DNA of 39,785 nt, from NCBI GenBank assembly GCA_902778055.1, contig CACYWL010000022.1, positions 1 through 39,785 on the forward strand, in the 5' to 3' direction. The notes below the pieces were generated by a model. It had not been told where the DNA came from. It did not search any database and was given only the letters and a program-made list of their open reading frames with translations. Position numbers and translations under genes: made by a program. The first letter of the stretch is position 1; each line of letters begins with the position of its first letter. Positions 1 through 8,240 of the stretch are shown here, one piece after another. The DNA comes from an uncultured Eubacteriales bacterium. GTDB taxonomy: Bacteria > Bacillota > Clostridia > Christensenellales > Aristaeellaceae.

Positions 1-5
1 TTTGA

Positions 6-1019
6 ATGGACATCAGCAACTTGGCCATCCGTGCGGCGAGAAAACCCACACCGACTCCAAGCATTGAAGAAATCGTTGTCGGAGAGGTATCCGGCACTGT
101 GGATGCCGCGAAGGAAACGGCAAGCATGGTCCGGGATCAACTGCCGGTGCTGCTGACCCGGCTCGCCATGGCAGCCGCGATCATCGTGGCCGGATTTATC
201 ATTGTCCGGATTGGCCGTTTTCTGATCCAACACCTGCTGTTCCGCGGAAGAAGGAAAGGAAAGGACGGCGTGCACAAGCGCGGGGAAACCTTCCGTTCCA
301 TCGCCAGCAGCATCTTCAGCTACCTGGTGTATTTCATCATGGTCGGCGGCGTACTGTGGATCTTCGGGGTGGATCTTTCCGCCATTCTGACCACGGCAGG
401 CGTCTTCAGCATCGCCATCGGTTTCGGCGCCCAGACGCTGGTGAAGGATATCATCAGCGGCATGTTCATCTGGGGGGAAGGAAATGTCGCGGTAGGTGAT
501 CTCGTGACCATCAACGACCTGACGGGCACGGTGGAATCCGTCTCCATCCGAACCACGGTCATGCGGAATTATAATGGGGATGTTTACACCATTCCAAACG
601 GCGACATACGCACCATGACAAATATGAGCCGTGGCTTCCGCCGGGCGATCGTCAGCATTCCCTGCCCCTATGAGGCGGATCAGGCCCGGATTGTGGAAAT
701 CCTTCAAGATGAAATGGAGAAGGCCGGGACTGAAATCGAAGGTCTGCAGGACAAGCCGGATATCATGAGCATCTCTGCGTTTGAAAAGCATGCTGTCATG
801 GTCCAGGTGGCGGCGGTCTGCCCGGTAGGAGAGCACTGGCGCGTGGAGCGGGAACTGCGCAGCCGGATCAAGCAGAGATTTGACCGGGAAGGGATCATGA
901 TGCCCCATTATTCCGCTCACATTTCGGAAATGGATCCGCCGGAGGAACAGATGCCCCGCAGGCGCATACGGCGTACAGAGAGGCAGGATGACAGCTTTAA
1001 CGGTCTTTCCGGCCTCTGA
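6..1019 (+). CDS. mscS: MscS-type small-conductance mechanosensitive channel
   Basis: Membrane channel that opens under membrane tension and lets solutes out after osmotic downshock. The 337-residue protein has a short hydrophilic N-terminus, a membrane segment at about 47-72, a second at about 101-123, and the Gly/Ala-rich pore helix at about 127-155 (motif GFGAQTLVKD). A soluble beta domain with VGDLVTI and the conserved IPNGDI follows, then an alpha/beta C-terminal region, the usual MscS order. The C-terminal tail is basic and Arg-rich. The ATG is only six bases from the window edge, so the ribosome site is out of view and a longer N-terminus cannot be excluded. Family assignment is firm. 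Confidence 0.93.
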   Translation: MDISNLAIRAARKPTPTPSIEEIVVGEVSGTVDAAKETASMVRDQLPVLLTRLAMAAAIIVAGFIIVRIGRFLIQHLLFRGRRKGKDGVHKRGETFRSIASSIFSYLVYFIMVGGVLWIFGVDLSAILTTAGVFSIAIGFGAQTLVKDIISGMFIWGEGNVAVGDLVTINDLTGTVESVSIRTTVMRNYNGDVYTIPNGDIRTMTNMSRGFRRAIVSIPCPYEADQARIVEILQDEMEKAGTEIEGLQDKPDIMSISAFEKHAVMVQVAAVCPVGEHWRVERELRSRIKQRFDREGIMMPHYSAHISEMDPPEEQMPRRRIRRTERQDDSFNGLSGL

Positions 1020-1042
1020 GATGAGCCCGCTTCTGTTTCTGC

Positions 1043-1150
1043 TCATTTCTGTCCCGCCAGCATGATGCAATAAGCATCATCCAATTCGCAGGTCCGCCAG
1101 ACGTACTTGCTGACATCGTCCGTGATTTCTCCCGCTTTCATCTGTTTCAT
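1043..1150 (-). other. Possible 35-residue ORF or gene remnant
   Basis: On the minus strand an ATG at 1150 opens a 35-residue frame beginning MKQMKAGEITDD and ending MLAGQK. The frame stays open upstream for about 45 more codons with no start codon, and the upstream part is Lys/Cys-rich. No ribosome site is seen, and I recognise no family. It may be the 3' remnant of a lost gene or chance. The same stretch contains a hairpin at 1062-1080 (arms ATGATGC/GCATCAT), and a weak one at 1021-1046 (ATGAGC/GCTCAT) that could end the channel transcript. Confidence 0.2.
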
Positions 1151-1205
1151 TTGATTTTTGAACGGATCCTTTCCTCTGCAAGCCTTCTTTTTTCGCTTCC
1201 CGAGC

Positions 1206-1234
1206 TTGCAATCTGGGAAGGATTGTTCTATACT
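1206..1234 (+). promoter_or_regulatory. Promoter of the 5'-nucleotidase gene
   Basis: TTGCAA at 1206-1211 and TATACT at 1229-1234 are separated by 17 bases, a good sigma-A pair. The gene starts about 45 bases after the predicted transcription start. A second -10-like TAAAAT lies at 1255-1260 without a matching -35. Confidence 0.55.
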
Positions 1235-1285
1235 CAGATTGGTTGTACCAGGTGTAAAATCAAATAATTGAGGAGGGATTCATCG

Positions 1286-2950
1286 ATGAAGAAAATGTTA
1301 GCCATCCTGCTGTCGGTGCTCATGCTGCTGAGCCTCGCGGTTCCGGCCTCAGCGTCCACGCCCGTGGTGAACGGCCAGATCATCACGCTCAAAACCGGTG
1401 CGTCCAATCTGGCCGGCAAGACCGTCATCCTGCACACCAACGATGTGCACGGCGCGCTGGCGGGCTATGCCTACATTCCCCCGCTGAGGGAATTCTACCA
1501 GTCGGCCGGAGCGGACGTCATCGTCGTCGACGCGGGCGATTTTACGCAGGGCAATCCCTACGTGAGCCTCTCCAAGGGTCATTCGGCCATCGACCTGATG
1601 AACGCCGCGGGCTATGACGTGGTTACCCTGGGAAATCATGAGTTCGATTTCGGCTATGCGCAGCTGATGGCGAACCTCAAGGATGCCAGCTTCAAGGCGA
1701 TCTGCGCCAACGTGTATCTTAAGGGAACCACCGATCCGATCCTGGAGCCCTCCACGATCATCGAGACGGCTTCCGGTCTGAAGGTTGGCTTCTTCGGCAT
1801 GGAGACCCCGGAGGCCGCCACCCAGGTCAACCCCGCCCTGATCACAGAGATCGATTTCTCCACCTTTGATAATCTCTATACCGCCGCGCAGACTGCGGTG
1901 GACGGTCTTTCCGAAGCGGATGTGGTGATCGGCCTGTGCCACCTGGGCATCGATTCGGAATCCGCAGTCAACGGTTACCGCTCCACGGATCTACTCGAGC
2001 ATGTGAACGGCGTCGACTTTGTGATCGACGGTCATTCCCACACCACGATGACCGTGGGTGAAAAGGGTGAGCCCATCCAGTCCACCGGCACCCAGTTTGC
2101 CACGATCGGCGTGGTCGTTATCGACAACGAGACCAAGACCATTGTGGACAACTATCTGCATCCCGTTTCCTACCTCTCCCAGGATGAAAAGGTCGCGGAA
2201 ATGGCTGCGGGCATCATGGCTGAAGTGGACGAGGTCTACGGTGCTCCCTTTGCCACCTCTGAAATCGTCCTGAACGGCGAACGGGATCCCGGCAACCGCA
2301 CCGAAGAGACCAACCTGGGTAATCTGATTACCGATGCGATGGTCTGGAGCGTCACCCATGAGGGCGGCATCGAACAGTTCGAGCCCTCCCACATCGTCGG
2401 CATCACCAACGGCGGCGGCATCCGTGCCACGCTCCAGCCCGGTCCCATCTCCATGAAGGACATCAACACCGTGCTGCCCTTTGGCAACACCGTCGCCGTG
2501 GTCTATGTGACCGGTGCCGAGCTCCTGGAGGTTCTGGAGGCTTCCACCTTCTGCACGCCCAAGGCCATCGGCGGCTATCCGCAGACCAGCGGCATCAAGT
2601 GGACCATCGACACCACGGCGGAATACGATCAGGGCGAGGTATACACCACCATTTCCGGCGGCGAATCCTCCTACTTTGCGCCGGCTTCCATCAAGCGCGT
2701 GACCATCGAGTCCATCAACGGCGAGCCCTTCGATCCCGAGGCGACCTACGCGGTTGTCACCAACAACTTCTGCGCGGTGGGCGGCGACACCTACAATGTG
2801 TTCAAAAACGCCTATGTCGCGGGTTCCACCTTCGACACCAGTATTCCGATGGATGAGGCTGTCATGCAGTACATCACCAACGCTCTGAACGGCACCATCA
2901 CCGCGGAGACCTACGGCGAGCCCCAGGGCCGCACGACGCAGATCCGCTGA
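1286..2950 (+). CDS. Exported 5'-nucleotidase / UDP-sugar hydrolase family metallophosphoesterase
   Basis: Likely removes phosphate from extracellular nucleotides so the nucleoside can be taken up. The start is ATG 1286, eight bases after AGGAGGG; a TTG at 1268 in the same frame would put the ribosome site inside the gene. The 554 residues begin with a signal peptide ending near VPASAS. The N-terminal metallophosphoesterase domain has the metal ligands in HTNDVHG, DAGDFTQGNP, GNHEFD and DGHSHT. The C-terminal 5'-nucleotidase domain has NLGNLITDA, TNGGGIR and LPFGN, which bind the base and ribose. No sorting signal or C-terminal membrane anchor is seen, so the protein is probably released. The exact substrate cannot be read from sequence. 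Confidence 0.92.
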   Translation: MKKMLAILLSVLMLLSLAVPASASTPVVNGQIITLKTGASNLAGKTVILHTNDVHGALAGYAYIPPLREFYQSAGADVIVVDAGDFTQGNPYVSLSKGHSAIDLMNAAGYDVVTLGNHEFDFGYAQLMANLKDASFKAICANVYLKGTTDPILEPSTIIETASGLKVGFFGMETPEAATQVNPALITEIDFSTFDNLYTAAQTAVDGLSEADVVIGLCHLGIDSESAVNGYRSTDLLEHVNGVDFVIDGHSHTTMTVGEKGEPIQSTGTQFATIGVVVIDNETKTIVDNYLHPVSYLSQDEKVAEMAAGIMAEVDEVYGAPFATSEIVLNGERDPGNRTEETNLGNLITDAMVWSVTHEGGIEQFEPSHIVGITNGGGIRATLQPGPISMKDINTVLPFGNTVAVVYVTGAELLEVLEASTFCTPKAIGGYPQTSGIKWTIDTTAEYDQGEVYTTISGGESSYFAPASIKRVTIESINGEPFDPEATYAVVTNNFCAVGGDTYNVFKNAYVAGSTFDTSIPMDEAVMQYITNALNGTITAETYGEPQGRTTQIR

Positions 2951-3104
2951 TCACCGGCAGGATGAATCGGGCAGACAAAGCTCCGGGATTCCGCGGGTCG
3001 AATGCAGGCATCCGGCTGCTTTTCCGAAAGGATCATGCCCGTCCGCCTGAAAGGGCATGCACGGGATATGCCCTGTGAGAAGTGAATAATCTTCCGAAAT
3101 GGAG

Positions 3105-3135
3105 AAGGCCGTCTCACCTGGAGGCGGCCTTTTTC
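3105..3135 (+). terminator. Intrinsic terminator after the nucleotidase gene
   Basis: Arms AAGGCCGTCTC (3105-3115) and GAGGCGGCCTT (3121-3131) pair over 11 bp with one G-T pair and a five-base loop, and run into TTTTT. It lies 155 bases after the stop. In between, GGGCAT at 3053-3058 can pair with either CATGCCC (3034-3040) or ATGCCC (3068-3073). Confidence 0.85.
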
Positions 3136-3200
3136 ATACATTCCCCGGAATTTCATTGCGTTCACCGGCTGAGAACCGCAGCCGGAAAAGGGCATCCGTA

Positions 3201-4034
3201 TCATTCCGCAAAAAGGACAGGGGCATAGTTGAAAACGTGCTGATAAACCTTCTCATACATATGGGGAGCATCCTTCATCAGCGTATAATGCAGGTTCCCT
3301 TCCTTCAGATTTTCACTGAATTCGAAGAGGTCCGTTCTTTGTTTCAGCCCTTCCATCTGAGGCGTCAGGTTCGGATAGGCGATATCTTCATATCCCGTTC
3401 CGGCGAAGATCCGGAAATCCTGTTTCCCGTATCCCTTCGATATGGTCTGATCGCAGAGATACCGGACGGTTTTCTCCGTTTCCTTTCCTCCGCCCAGGCC
3501 GCCGAACTGCCAGCAGTCCCCGGACAGCGGCATAAAGACCGAAAACAGATCCATGTTCTCCAGAAAGGCAAACCAGGTCGTCACGCCGCCCATGGAAAAG
3601 CCTCCGATCGCCCGCTTTTCTCGGGTCGGATCCGTGGAATAGCTGCTGTCCACAGCCGGGATCAGGTCCTTTCTCAGCTCCTGCTGGAACCGGAGCACAT
3701 GCCCCCGTTCCGCCTCTTCATCCACCCGGCCGGTCCGCACGGGAGTATGGCAGTAAAAGCCGGGGAAAACCGCAATGAACGGTCTGCTGCGGCCTTCCGC
3801 GAAGGAAACATCAAGGGCATTTTTGATCATTGTGCTGTCCAGCCAGGCATCCGGGTTTCCCCCTCCGCCGTGGATCAGATACAGCACGGGATATTTCTGT
3901 TCCCCGGAATATCCGAAGGGAAGATACACATTCGCGTATTTGGAAACCTCCGCCCCTTCTTCATCCCTCGCTGTATAGCACAGCCGTTCGATGCTTCCTC
4001 TCCTGTTCACATCGTGATACTGATGCAGTTCCAC
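3201..4034 (-). CDS. Intracellular alpha/beta-hydrolase esterase, feruloyl/acetyl-esterase-like (CE1-type)
   Basis: Serine esterase of the Esterase D/feruloyl esterase group, likely removing acyl groups (ferulate or acetate) from plant-derived sugars. The start is a GTG at 4034, nine bases after AAGGAGG. The 277 residues have no signal peptide. The nucleophile is Ser147 in GGFSMGG, the oxyanion region is LIHGGGGN (53-60), and the last His is His258 in DAPHMYEKVY; the acid is probably Asp217. The layout resembles the esterase domain of XynZ-type proteins but without attached binding modules. It stands alone, with its own promoter. Substrate is an inference from family and plant-glycan surroundings. 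Confidence 0.82.
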   Translation of the reverse strand: MELHQYHDVNRRGSIERLCYTARDEEGAEVSKYANVYLPFGYSGEQKYPVLYLIHGGGGNPDAWLDSTMIKNALDVSFAEGRSRPFIAVFPGFYCHTPVRTGRVDEEAERGHVLRFQQELRKDLIPAVDSSYSTDPTREKRAIGGFSMGGVTTWFAFLENMDLFSVFMPLSGDCWQFGGLGGGKETEKTVRYLCDQTISKGYGKQDFRIFAGTGYEDIAYPNLTPQMEGLKQRTDLFEFSENLKEGNLHYTLMKDAPHMYEKVYQHVFNYAPVLFAE

Positions 4035-4163
4035 GCTTCCGGTCCTCCTTTTTTCTCTTTCTTCGCAAATCTGTCAGCGTTCTGCGGATGACCGCGGACC
4101 GCACAGAAGATCATCCTTGATATGCATGGTCGGAATGCCTTCGCGGCAGACGTTCGCAAGGCA

Positions 4164-4192
4164 ACTTTATCATAGCCTCAGCAGAACTTCAA
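4164..4192 (-). promoter_or_regulatory. Likely promoter of the esterase gene
   Basis: Read on the minus strand, TTGAAG (4192-4187), 17 bases, then TAAAGT (4169-4164). It leaves a leader of about 120 bases before the GTG start. The whole gap 4035-4466 also holds the opposite promoter and hairpin listed separately; nothing else is clear in it. Confidence 0.4.
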
Positions 4193-4309
4193 TAGCCGGG
4201 GACAACCGCCTTTCGGTCCCGGAAGAGCAGATACGGCGCAGCCGTGCTGGAGCTCTGATTGTCAAGCCGAAGCCGGCCTGCCGGTTTCCGTTTTTTCAGA
4301 CGCCCATGC

Positions 4310-4338
4310 TTGACGAAACCGGCTGCCGCGTGTAGAAT
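4310..4338 (+). promoter_or_regulatory. Strong sigma-A promoter for the hairpin leader and the 75-residue gene
   Basis: TTGACG (4310-4315) and TAGAAT (4333-4338) with exactly 17 bases between. Transcription should start near 4345, giving a leader of about 120 bases. A small hairpin, GCTCCC/GGGAGC, comes first, then the long hairpin at 4380-4438. Confidence 0.65.
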
Positions 4339-4379
4339 GAACCTGCTCCCATTGAGGGAGCCCGCCTACAGGGAACTTG

Positions 4380-4443
4380 AGCTCTTTCGGATTATTTGGA
4401 TCACCTCGGGAGAGGTGTATCCAAATTCCGGAAGAGCTTTTTC
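4380..4443 (+). terminator. 26-bp leader hairpin with T-run (attenuator or small-RNA terminator)
   Basis: Bases 4380-4391 pair with 4427-4438, 4394-4401 with 4419-4426, and 4402-4407 with 4412-4417, around a GGGA loop. Only a two-base and a one-base bulge and one G-T pair interrupt it. TTTTTC follows directly. It sits between a good promoter and the next start codon, so it either conditionally stops transcription or ends a small RNA of about 100 bases. Confidence 0.7.
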
Positions 4444-4466
4444 TTCTGAGTATGAAGGAGGTTCCC

Positions 4467-4694
4467 ATGTATTCAGATCCTACCGCAAACCGTGCCATTG
4501 GTTCCGTTGGCCGCGAATGGCGGCGCATGACCGAAAGCGCCTACCTGTACCGGACCGGACGCCTGCGTCCGGCCGACCGGGCCGCCTTTGACCGGCAGTT
4601 CACCGGCATTTATGCCCGGCTGCTGACGGATTCCCTGGAGCTGCTGGAGCAGCAGCTTCCCCGCGAGCTGAAAAGGAAGCTCGGTCTTCTGTAG
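4467..4694 (+). CDS. Small protein of unknown function (75 residues)
   Basis: I do not recognise a family. ATG 4467 follows AAGGAGG with six bases between; the longer open frame upstream would run through the leader hairpin and is not credible. The protein is charged and helical in character: Arg-rich first half (REWRRM, RLRPADRAAFDRQF), then a Leu/Glu-rich amphipathic stretch (SLELLEQQLPRELKRKLGLL). It has no signal peptide, membrane segment or Cys. It is a single-gene unit with its own promoter, the hairpin leader in front and a terminator behind, so its expression is probably controlled at the leader. Confidence 0.7.
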   Translation: MYSDPTANRAIGSVGREWRRMTESAYLYRTGRLRPADRAAFDRQFTGIYARLLTDSLELLEQQLPRELKRKLGLL

Positions 4695-4723
4695 CCAGCC
4701 GGTTTCCGGCACAGACCCCATTG

Positions 4724-4763
4724 AAAAACGGGATGCCCGGACTGTCCAGGCTCCCGTTTTTTT
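4724..4763. terminator. Bidirectional terminator between converging genes
   Basis: AAAAACGGG (4724-4732) pairs with CCCGTTTTT (4753-4761), with an inner stem GCCcGG/CCaGGC. T-runs exist on both strands, so it serves the 75-residue gene on the plus strand and the amino-acid ABC operon, which ends at 4784, on the minus strand. Confidence 0.85.
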
Positions 4764-4783
4764 GTATCTCACGCGTCCCCTTT

Positions 4784-5524
4784 TTACAGCACCTTGTTCA
4801 GAAAATCCTGCGTGCGGGGATTCTGAGGATTCCGGAAGATCTGATCCGGCGTTCCCTCCTCCAGGATCAGACCGTCATCCATAAAGAGCACCCGGTCCGC
4901 CACCTCCCGGGCGAAGCCCATCTCATGGGTGACCACGACCATCGTCATCCCTTCCCGGGCCAGCTCCTTCATCACCTCGAGCACCTCCCCGACCATTTCC
5001 GGGTCGAGGGCGGATGTCGGCTCGTCGAAAAGCATGATATCCGGCTTCATGCACAGCGCCCGGGCAATCGCCACGCGCTGCTTCTGTCCGCCGGAAAGCT
5101 CCCGGGGATAGGCATTGGCCTTCTCCTTCAGCCCGACCCGCGCCAGCATCGTCTCGGCGCGCTCCCTGGCTTCCTCCCTGCTGCACTTTTTCAGATCCAC
5201 GGGAGCCAGCATCAGGTTCCGCATCACGTTCATATTGTTGAACAGGTTGAAATGCTGAAAAACCATGCCGACCCGTTCCCGCAGGCGGTTCATTTCCTTC
5301 TGGGAGTCCGTCACCTCAATCCCGTCCACGGTGATTTTCCCTCCGGACGGCTCCTCCAGCCGGTTCAGGCACCGGAGAAAGGTGGACTTCCCGCTGCCGG
5401 AGGGGCCGATCACGACCACCACTTCCCCCTCGTGGATTTCTGCGGAAACATCCTTCAGCACCTGCAGGCTGCCGAAATCCTTTTTCAGGTGTTCCACCCG
5501 GATTTTAACGTTGTTTGGATTCAT
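4784..5524 (-). CDS. glnQ: Polar amino-acid ABC transporter, ATP-binding protein (GlnQ/HisP type)
   Basis: Provides ATP power for amino-acid uptake at the inner face of the membrane. The 246 residues show every ABC motif: Walker A GPSGSGKS (40-47), Q-loop VFQ (88-90), signature LSGGQ (143-147), Walker B IMLFDE (163-168) and the switch His in VVTHEMG. Length is typical for GlnQ/HisP. Its ATG at 5524 lies inside the end of the permease gene (20-base overlap) with an AAGGAAG ribosome site, so the two are translationally coupled. It is the last gene of a three-gene operon. The amino acid carried cannot be told from this subunit. Confidence 0.93.
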   Translation of the reverse strand: MNPNNVKIRVEHLKKDFGSLQVLKDVSAEIHEGEVVVVIGPSGSGKSTFLRCLNRLEEPSGGKITVDGIEVTDSQKEMNRLRERVGMVFQHFNLFNNMNVMRNLMLAPVDLKKCSREEARERAETMLARVGLKEKANAYPRELSGGQKQRVAIARALCMKPDIMLFDEPTSALDPEMVGEVLEVMKELAREGMTMVVVTHEMGFAREVADRVLFMDDGLILEEGTPDQIFRNPQNPRTQDFLNKVL

Positions 5525-6185
5525 ATTTCAGCTTCCTTTCCAGCACCTTGGCCGCCCACTGCAAAAGCAGGATCACAATCAGATACATCACCGCGACGAT
5601 TCCCCACGTCTGAAAGGACATAAAGGTATTCGCCACGACATTCTTGGCCGTATTGACGAGCTCCGGGAAGCCGATCACCGACAGGATGGAGGTATCCTTC
5701 AGCGTAATGATAAACTGGTTGATAATGCTGGGGATCATGGTGCGGATCGCCTGAGGCAGCACGACCCGCTGCATGCTGCGCCAGTAAGGAAGGCCCAGCG
5801 ACCTGGCCGCTTCCATCTGGCCGACATCCACGGACTGAATGCCGGCGCGGATGATCTCCGCCATATAGGCGCCGCAGTTCAGGGCCAGGCAGATGGATCC
5901 CGCCTGAAGCGCCGTCATCGTGACGCCGCCGATTTTCAGAATGCTGTTGCAGAAATACGGCACTCCGAAGAAGATGAAATAGGCCAGCACGATCATCGGA
6001 ACCCCGCGGATCAGGTTCACAAACAGGAGCGCAAACGCGCGGCAGAAGCGATTCTTCACCACGCTCATCATACCCACAATCAGACCGATGATGCAGGCAA
6101 AGAAAAGGCCGTACAGCGCCAGCAGCAGCGTCTGCCCCATGGCCGTAAGCAGCAGCATGCCGTATCTGCCCAGAATATCAATCAA
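5505..6185 (-). CDS. Polar amino-acid ABC transporter, permease
   Basis: Membrane subunit of the HisM/GlnP family; probably works as a homodimer since only one permease gene is present. The 226 residues have about five membrane segments, and the cytoplasmic coupling (EAA) loop reads [21 protein letters not shown] (its key residues are EAA, G and P). The best start is a TTG at 6185, eight bases after AAGGGG; an ATG eight bases upstream reads into a stop at once. It lies between the binding-protein gene and the ATPase gene, as usual. The hairpin upstream probably keeps its level below that of the binding protein. Confidence 0.9.
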   Translation of the reverse strand: MIDILGRYGMLLLTAMGQTLLLALYGLFFACIIGLIVGMMSVVKNRFCRAFALLFVNLIRGVPMIVLAYFIFFGVPYFCNSILKIGGVTMTALQAGSICLALNCGAYMAEIIRAGIQSVDVGQMEAARSLGLPYWRSMQRVVLPQAIRTMIPSIINQFIITLKDTSILSVIGFPELVNTAKNVVANTFMSFQTWGIVAVMYLIVILLLQWAAKVLERKLKYESKQR

Positions 6186-6226
6186 ACCATTCGCCCCTTT
6201 CGGAAGCTGATTTCCGGATTCTCAAT

Positions 6227-6260
6227 AAAAAGAGGGAGGGCTGCATGCAACGCCTCCCTC
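6227..6260 (-). terminator. Partial terminator between binding protein and permease
   Basis: On the minus strand GAGGGAGG and CCTCCCTC (6253-6260 with 6232-6239) form an 8-bp stem followed by TTTTT from 6231 down to 6227 or so. Such read-through hairpins commonly give excess binding protein over permease. Confidence 0.75.
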
Positions 6261-6280
6261 GAAAAACCTCGGTGTCTGGA

Positions 6281-7027
6281 TCAGTCGCTCAGGTATTTCG
6301 CGAGGATCTCATCGTATTTGCCGTTCTCCCGGATGTTCTTCAGGCCGGCATTGAACTTGTCCACCAGCTCCTGCTTCGCGGGGTCAAAGATCGCCAGGCC
6401 GTAGTCCGCGCCCTCGTTCTCCGTGCCGGGAACCAGCTGGAGCGGGATGTTGTTGGACTTGATATAATCCGCCATGATGGGGGTATCGTCGAAGCATCCG
6501 GCGCACTGCCCGCTGATGACCGCCTGATAGATGTCGGGAGAGCTCTCGAAGGTCATGACGGTGAATCCGTAGGTCCCCGCGAGGCTTTCCGCGTAACGGT
6601 TGCTCTCCGTGCCGGTCTTGACGGCCACGGACTTCCCGTTCAGCCCCTCAAATCCGGCGATATCGGAGCCCTTCGCCACAGCCATGGACTGGGTCGCGTT
6701 ATAGTATCCGTCGGAGAAAATCCATCCGTTGGCCTTCCGCTCCTCGGTGATGGAAGCGCCGGCGATCATGCCGTCCTTCTGTCCCGCCTGGCAGGCCGCA
6801 ATGGATGCATCCCAGCCCAGCGGCTCAATGGTATAGGTAAAGCCCTGATCCTCCGCGACCGCGGCGAGAATATCCACGTCGATCCCCACGAGCGTGCCCG
6901 TCTCATCCGTATATTCAAAGGGACGGAAGGCCGTATCGGTTCCCAGCGCGAAATCCGCACCTTCAGCGACCGCGCCGCAGCACCCCAGCATCAGGGCCGC
7001 GAGCAGGATTGCAAGCATCTTTTTCAT
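6281..7027 (-). CDS. Polar amino-acid ABC transporter, extracellular binding protein
   Basis: Captures an amino acid outside the cell and hands it to the permease encoded next door. Start ATG 7027 follows GGAGG; the longer frame to 7132 would include the promoter and is rejected. The 248 residues begin MKKMLAILLAALMLGCC; cleavage could be at AVA or, less likely, lipid attachment at the weak lipobox LMLGC. Typical type II fold signals are FRPFEYTDETG, GIDVDILAAVAE, GWDASIAACQAGQKDGMI and a C-terminal FNAGLKNIRENGKYDEI. Those match the His/Gln/Cys-binding SBP_bac_3 family. Ligand specificity is not readable. Confidence 0.92.
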   Translation of the reverse strand: MKKMLAILLAALMLGCCGAVAEGADFALGTDTAFRPFEYTDETGTLVGIDVDILAAVAEDQGFTYTIEPLGWDASIAACQAGQKDGMIAGASITEERKANGWIFSDGYYNATQSMAVAKGSDIAGFEGLNGKSVAVKTGTESNRYAESLAGTYGFTVMTFESSPDIYQAVISGQCAGCFDDTPIMADYIKSNNIPLQLVPGTENEGADYGLAIFDPAKQELVDKFNAGLKNIRENGKYDEILAKYLSD

Positions 7028-7062
7028 CTGTTTTTTCCTCCTTCTGATCATCATTTTCAGCC

Positions 7063-7088
7063 GGAGCCGGCCGCCCCCGGCCGGCTCC
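7063..7088 (-). promoter_or_regulatory. Perfect hairpin in the 5' leader of the amino-acid transporter operon
   Basis: An 11-bp GC-only-type stem (arms GAGCCGGCCG and CGGCCGGCTC plus one outer pair, four-base loop) lies between the predicted transcription start and the ribosome site. No T-run follows, so it looks like an mRNA-stabilising or protein-binding hairpin rather than a terminator. Confidence 0.6.
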
Positions 7089-7102
7089 CGAGTCTGTGGT
7101 AC

Positions 7103-7132
7103 ATTATAGAAGAATGAAAAAAAGCATGTCAA
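7103..7132 (-). promoter_or_regulatory. Consensus sigma-A promoter of the amino-acid transporter operon
   Basis: On the minus strand TTGACA (7132-7127), 18 bases, TATAAT (7108-7103): both boxes match the consensus at all six positions. Predicted start of transcription is near 7096, about 70 bases before the ATG. Confidence 0.85.
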
Positions 7133-7306
7133 CGCAGAGGGGCTGCCGAAAAGGGATTCCTTCTGTTTTTCCGATGTTTTTCCTCCACGCCGGATAGTAA
7201 AAATGTATTCAGGCGCACTGCCTCATTCGGGAAGCAGCGGGTGAAGGAAAAGAGGGCCGTCTCTCTCCGCATCCTGTTCCGGGCCGCGTCAGGCTGTTCA
7301 GTCTCC

Positions 7307-8101
7307 TTAAGGCCGTATGAGCGTCAGCCGATCCAGAACGCTGTGGATCCCGCACTCCTCCAGGAAGCGCAGGCTGGCTTCGATCTCCTTCGGATCGGCC
7401 ACCCGGCCGGGGTCATGGGCATCGCAGCCCAGAATCACCTCATTGCCCACCTCCGCGACGATCTGAAAGAAGGCCCGGCACGGATAGTGCCTGCCCGTGG
7501 CAAAGCCCAGCATGTTCATTTCCAGGGGAATGTGCAGCTCCTTCGCCCGGAGGCAGAGCTTCTCATACCATTTGCGGTAGATCCTTGCTTCCCCCGTAAA
7601 ACGGAGAATGTCCGGATGCGCGAAGCAGCTGTATTTGCCTGTTTCCAGCGCCTCCATCGTCTGCCTGACGTACCTTTCCAGCCGGGCTTCATCGTCCGTG
7701 GGATGCGGACAGGCAGGCTCCCCGTCGCTCTCATTGCCGGTAAAATGCTGTCCCAGAATCAGATAATCCAGCTGAAAAGGCCGGATCAGATCCAGCAGCC
7801 GGTCAAAATATTTCGGATAGTATTCCGCCTCCAGACCGATGGCGATTTCGATTTTCCCCGCGTATTCCCGTCTGAGGTTCTGCAGGGTCGTCACGTAGTC
7901 CTCCAGCTGATCCGGAAGCATCCGGAAGCCGGAAACATACCCGCCGTCAAACACCTGGGGAGAATGGTCGGAGAAGCCCAGCGTCCGAACCTTCCGGGCG
8001 ATCGCCTGTTCAATATATTCCCTCTCCGTCCCTTCCGCGTGGTTGCAGCGGACGGTGTGGGTGTGATAGTTGGCCTGCATCATTCGTGTAAACTCTTCCA
8101 T
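7307..8101 (-). CDS. PHP-domain histidinol-phosphatase-like phosphoesterase
   Basis: Member of the PHP family of metal-dependent phosphatases, closest in style to HisJ/HisK, which remove phosphate from L-histidinol phosphate in histidine synthesis. The 264 residues start at ATG 8101 after GGAGGG. Metal-binding motifs are YHTHTVRCNHAEG (H13 and H15 in the first motif), GFSDHSP, GLEAEYYP, LILGQHF, FAHPDILRF and the last GCDAHDP. Length suits the HisJ group. No other his gene is near, so the role in histidine synthesis is inferred from family only; another sugar or amino-alcohol phosphate is possible. Confidence 0.85.
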   Translation of the reverse strand: MEEFTRMMQANYHTHTVRCNHAEGTEREYIEQAIARKVRTLGFSDHSPQVFDGGYVSGFRMLPDQLEDYVTTLQNLRREYAGKIEIAIGLEAEYYPKYFDRLLDLIRPFQLDYLILGQHFTGNESDGEPACPHPTDDEARLERYVRQTMEALETGKYSCFAHPDILRFTGEARIYRKWYEKLCLRAKELHIPLEMNMLGFATGRHYPCRAFFQIVAEVGNEVILGCDAHDPGRVADPKEIEASLRFLEECGIHSVLDRLTLIRP

Positions 8102-8129
8102 GAGAATACCCTCCTTTTTCCCGCCCGCA

Positions 8130-8159
8130 AAGTTACCAGAAGCAGGGACGAAATGTCAA
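8130..8159 (-). promoter_or_regulatory. Promoter of the PHP phosphatase gene
   Basis: On the minus strand TTGACA (8159-8154), 18 bases, then TAACTT (8135-8130) with an extended TGG just before it. The start codon is about 30 bases from the -10 box. Confidence 0.6.
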
Positions 8160-8240
8160 GAACAGCCGAAGAACAAAGTTCTCCCCTCCCTGCCGGATCG
8201 GAGACTTCATCGGAGAGCTCCGAAAGCGCGGCATGCAGCA

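Noticed and set aside
3034..3073. Riboswitch-like competing hairpins (GGGCAT pairing with two partners)
   Set aside because: They lie behind the stop codon and before an ordinary terminator, with short arms; no gene follows on that strand that they could control.
4262..4296. Possible terminator CCGG-cctg-CCGG followed by TTTTTT
   Set aside because: The stem is only four to six pairs with a bulge and the T-run is four bases away; no upstream plus-strand gene needs it.
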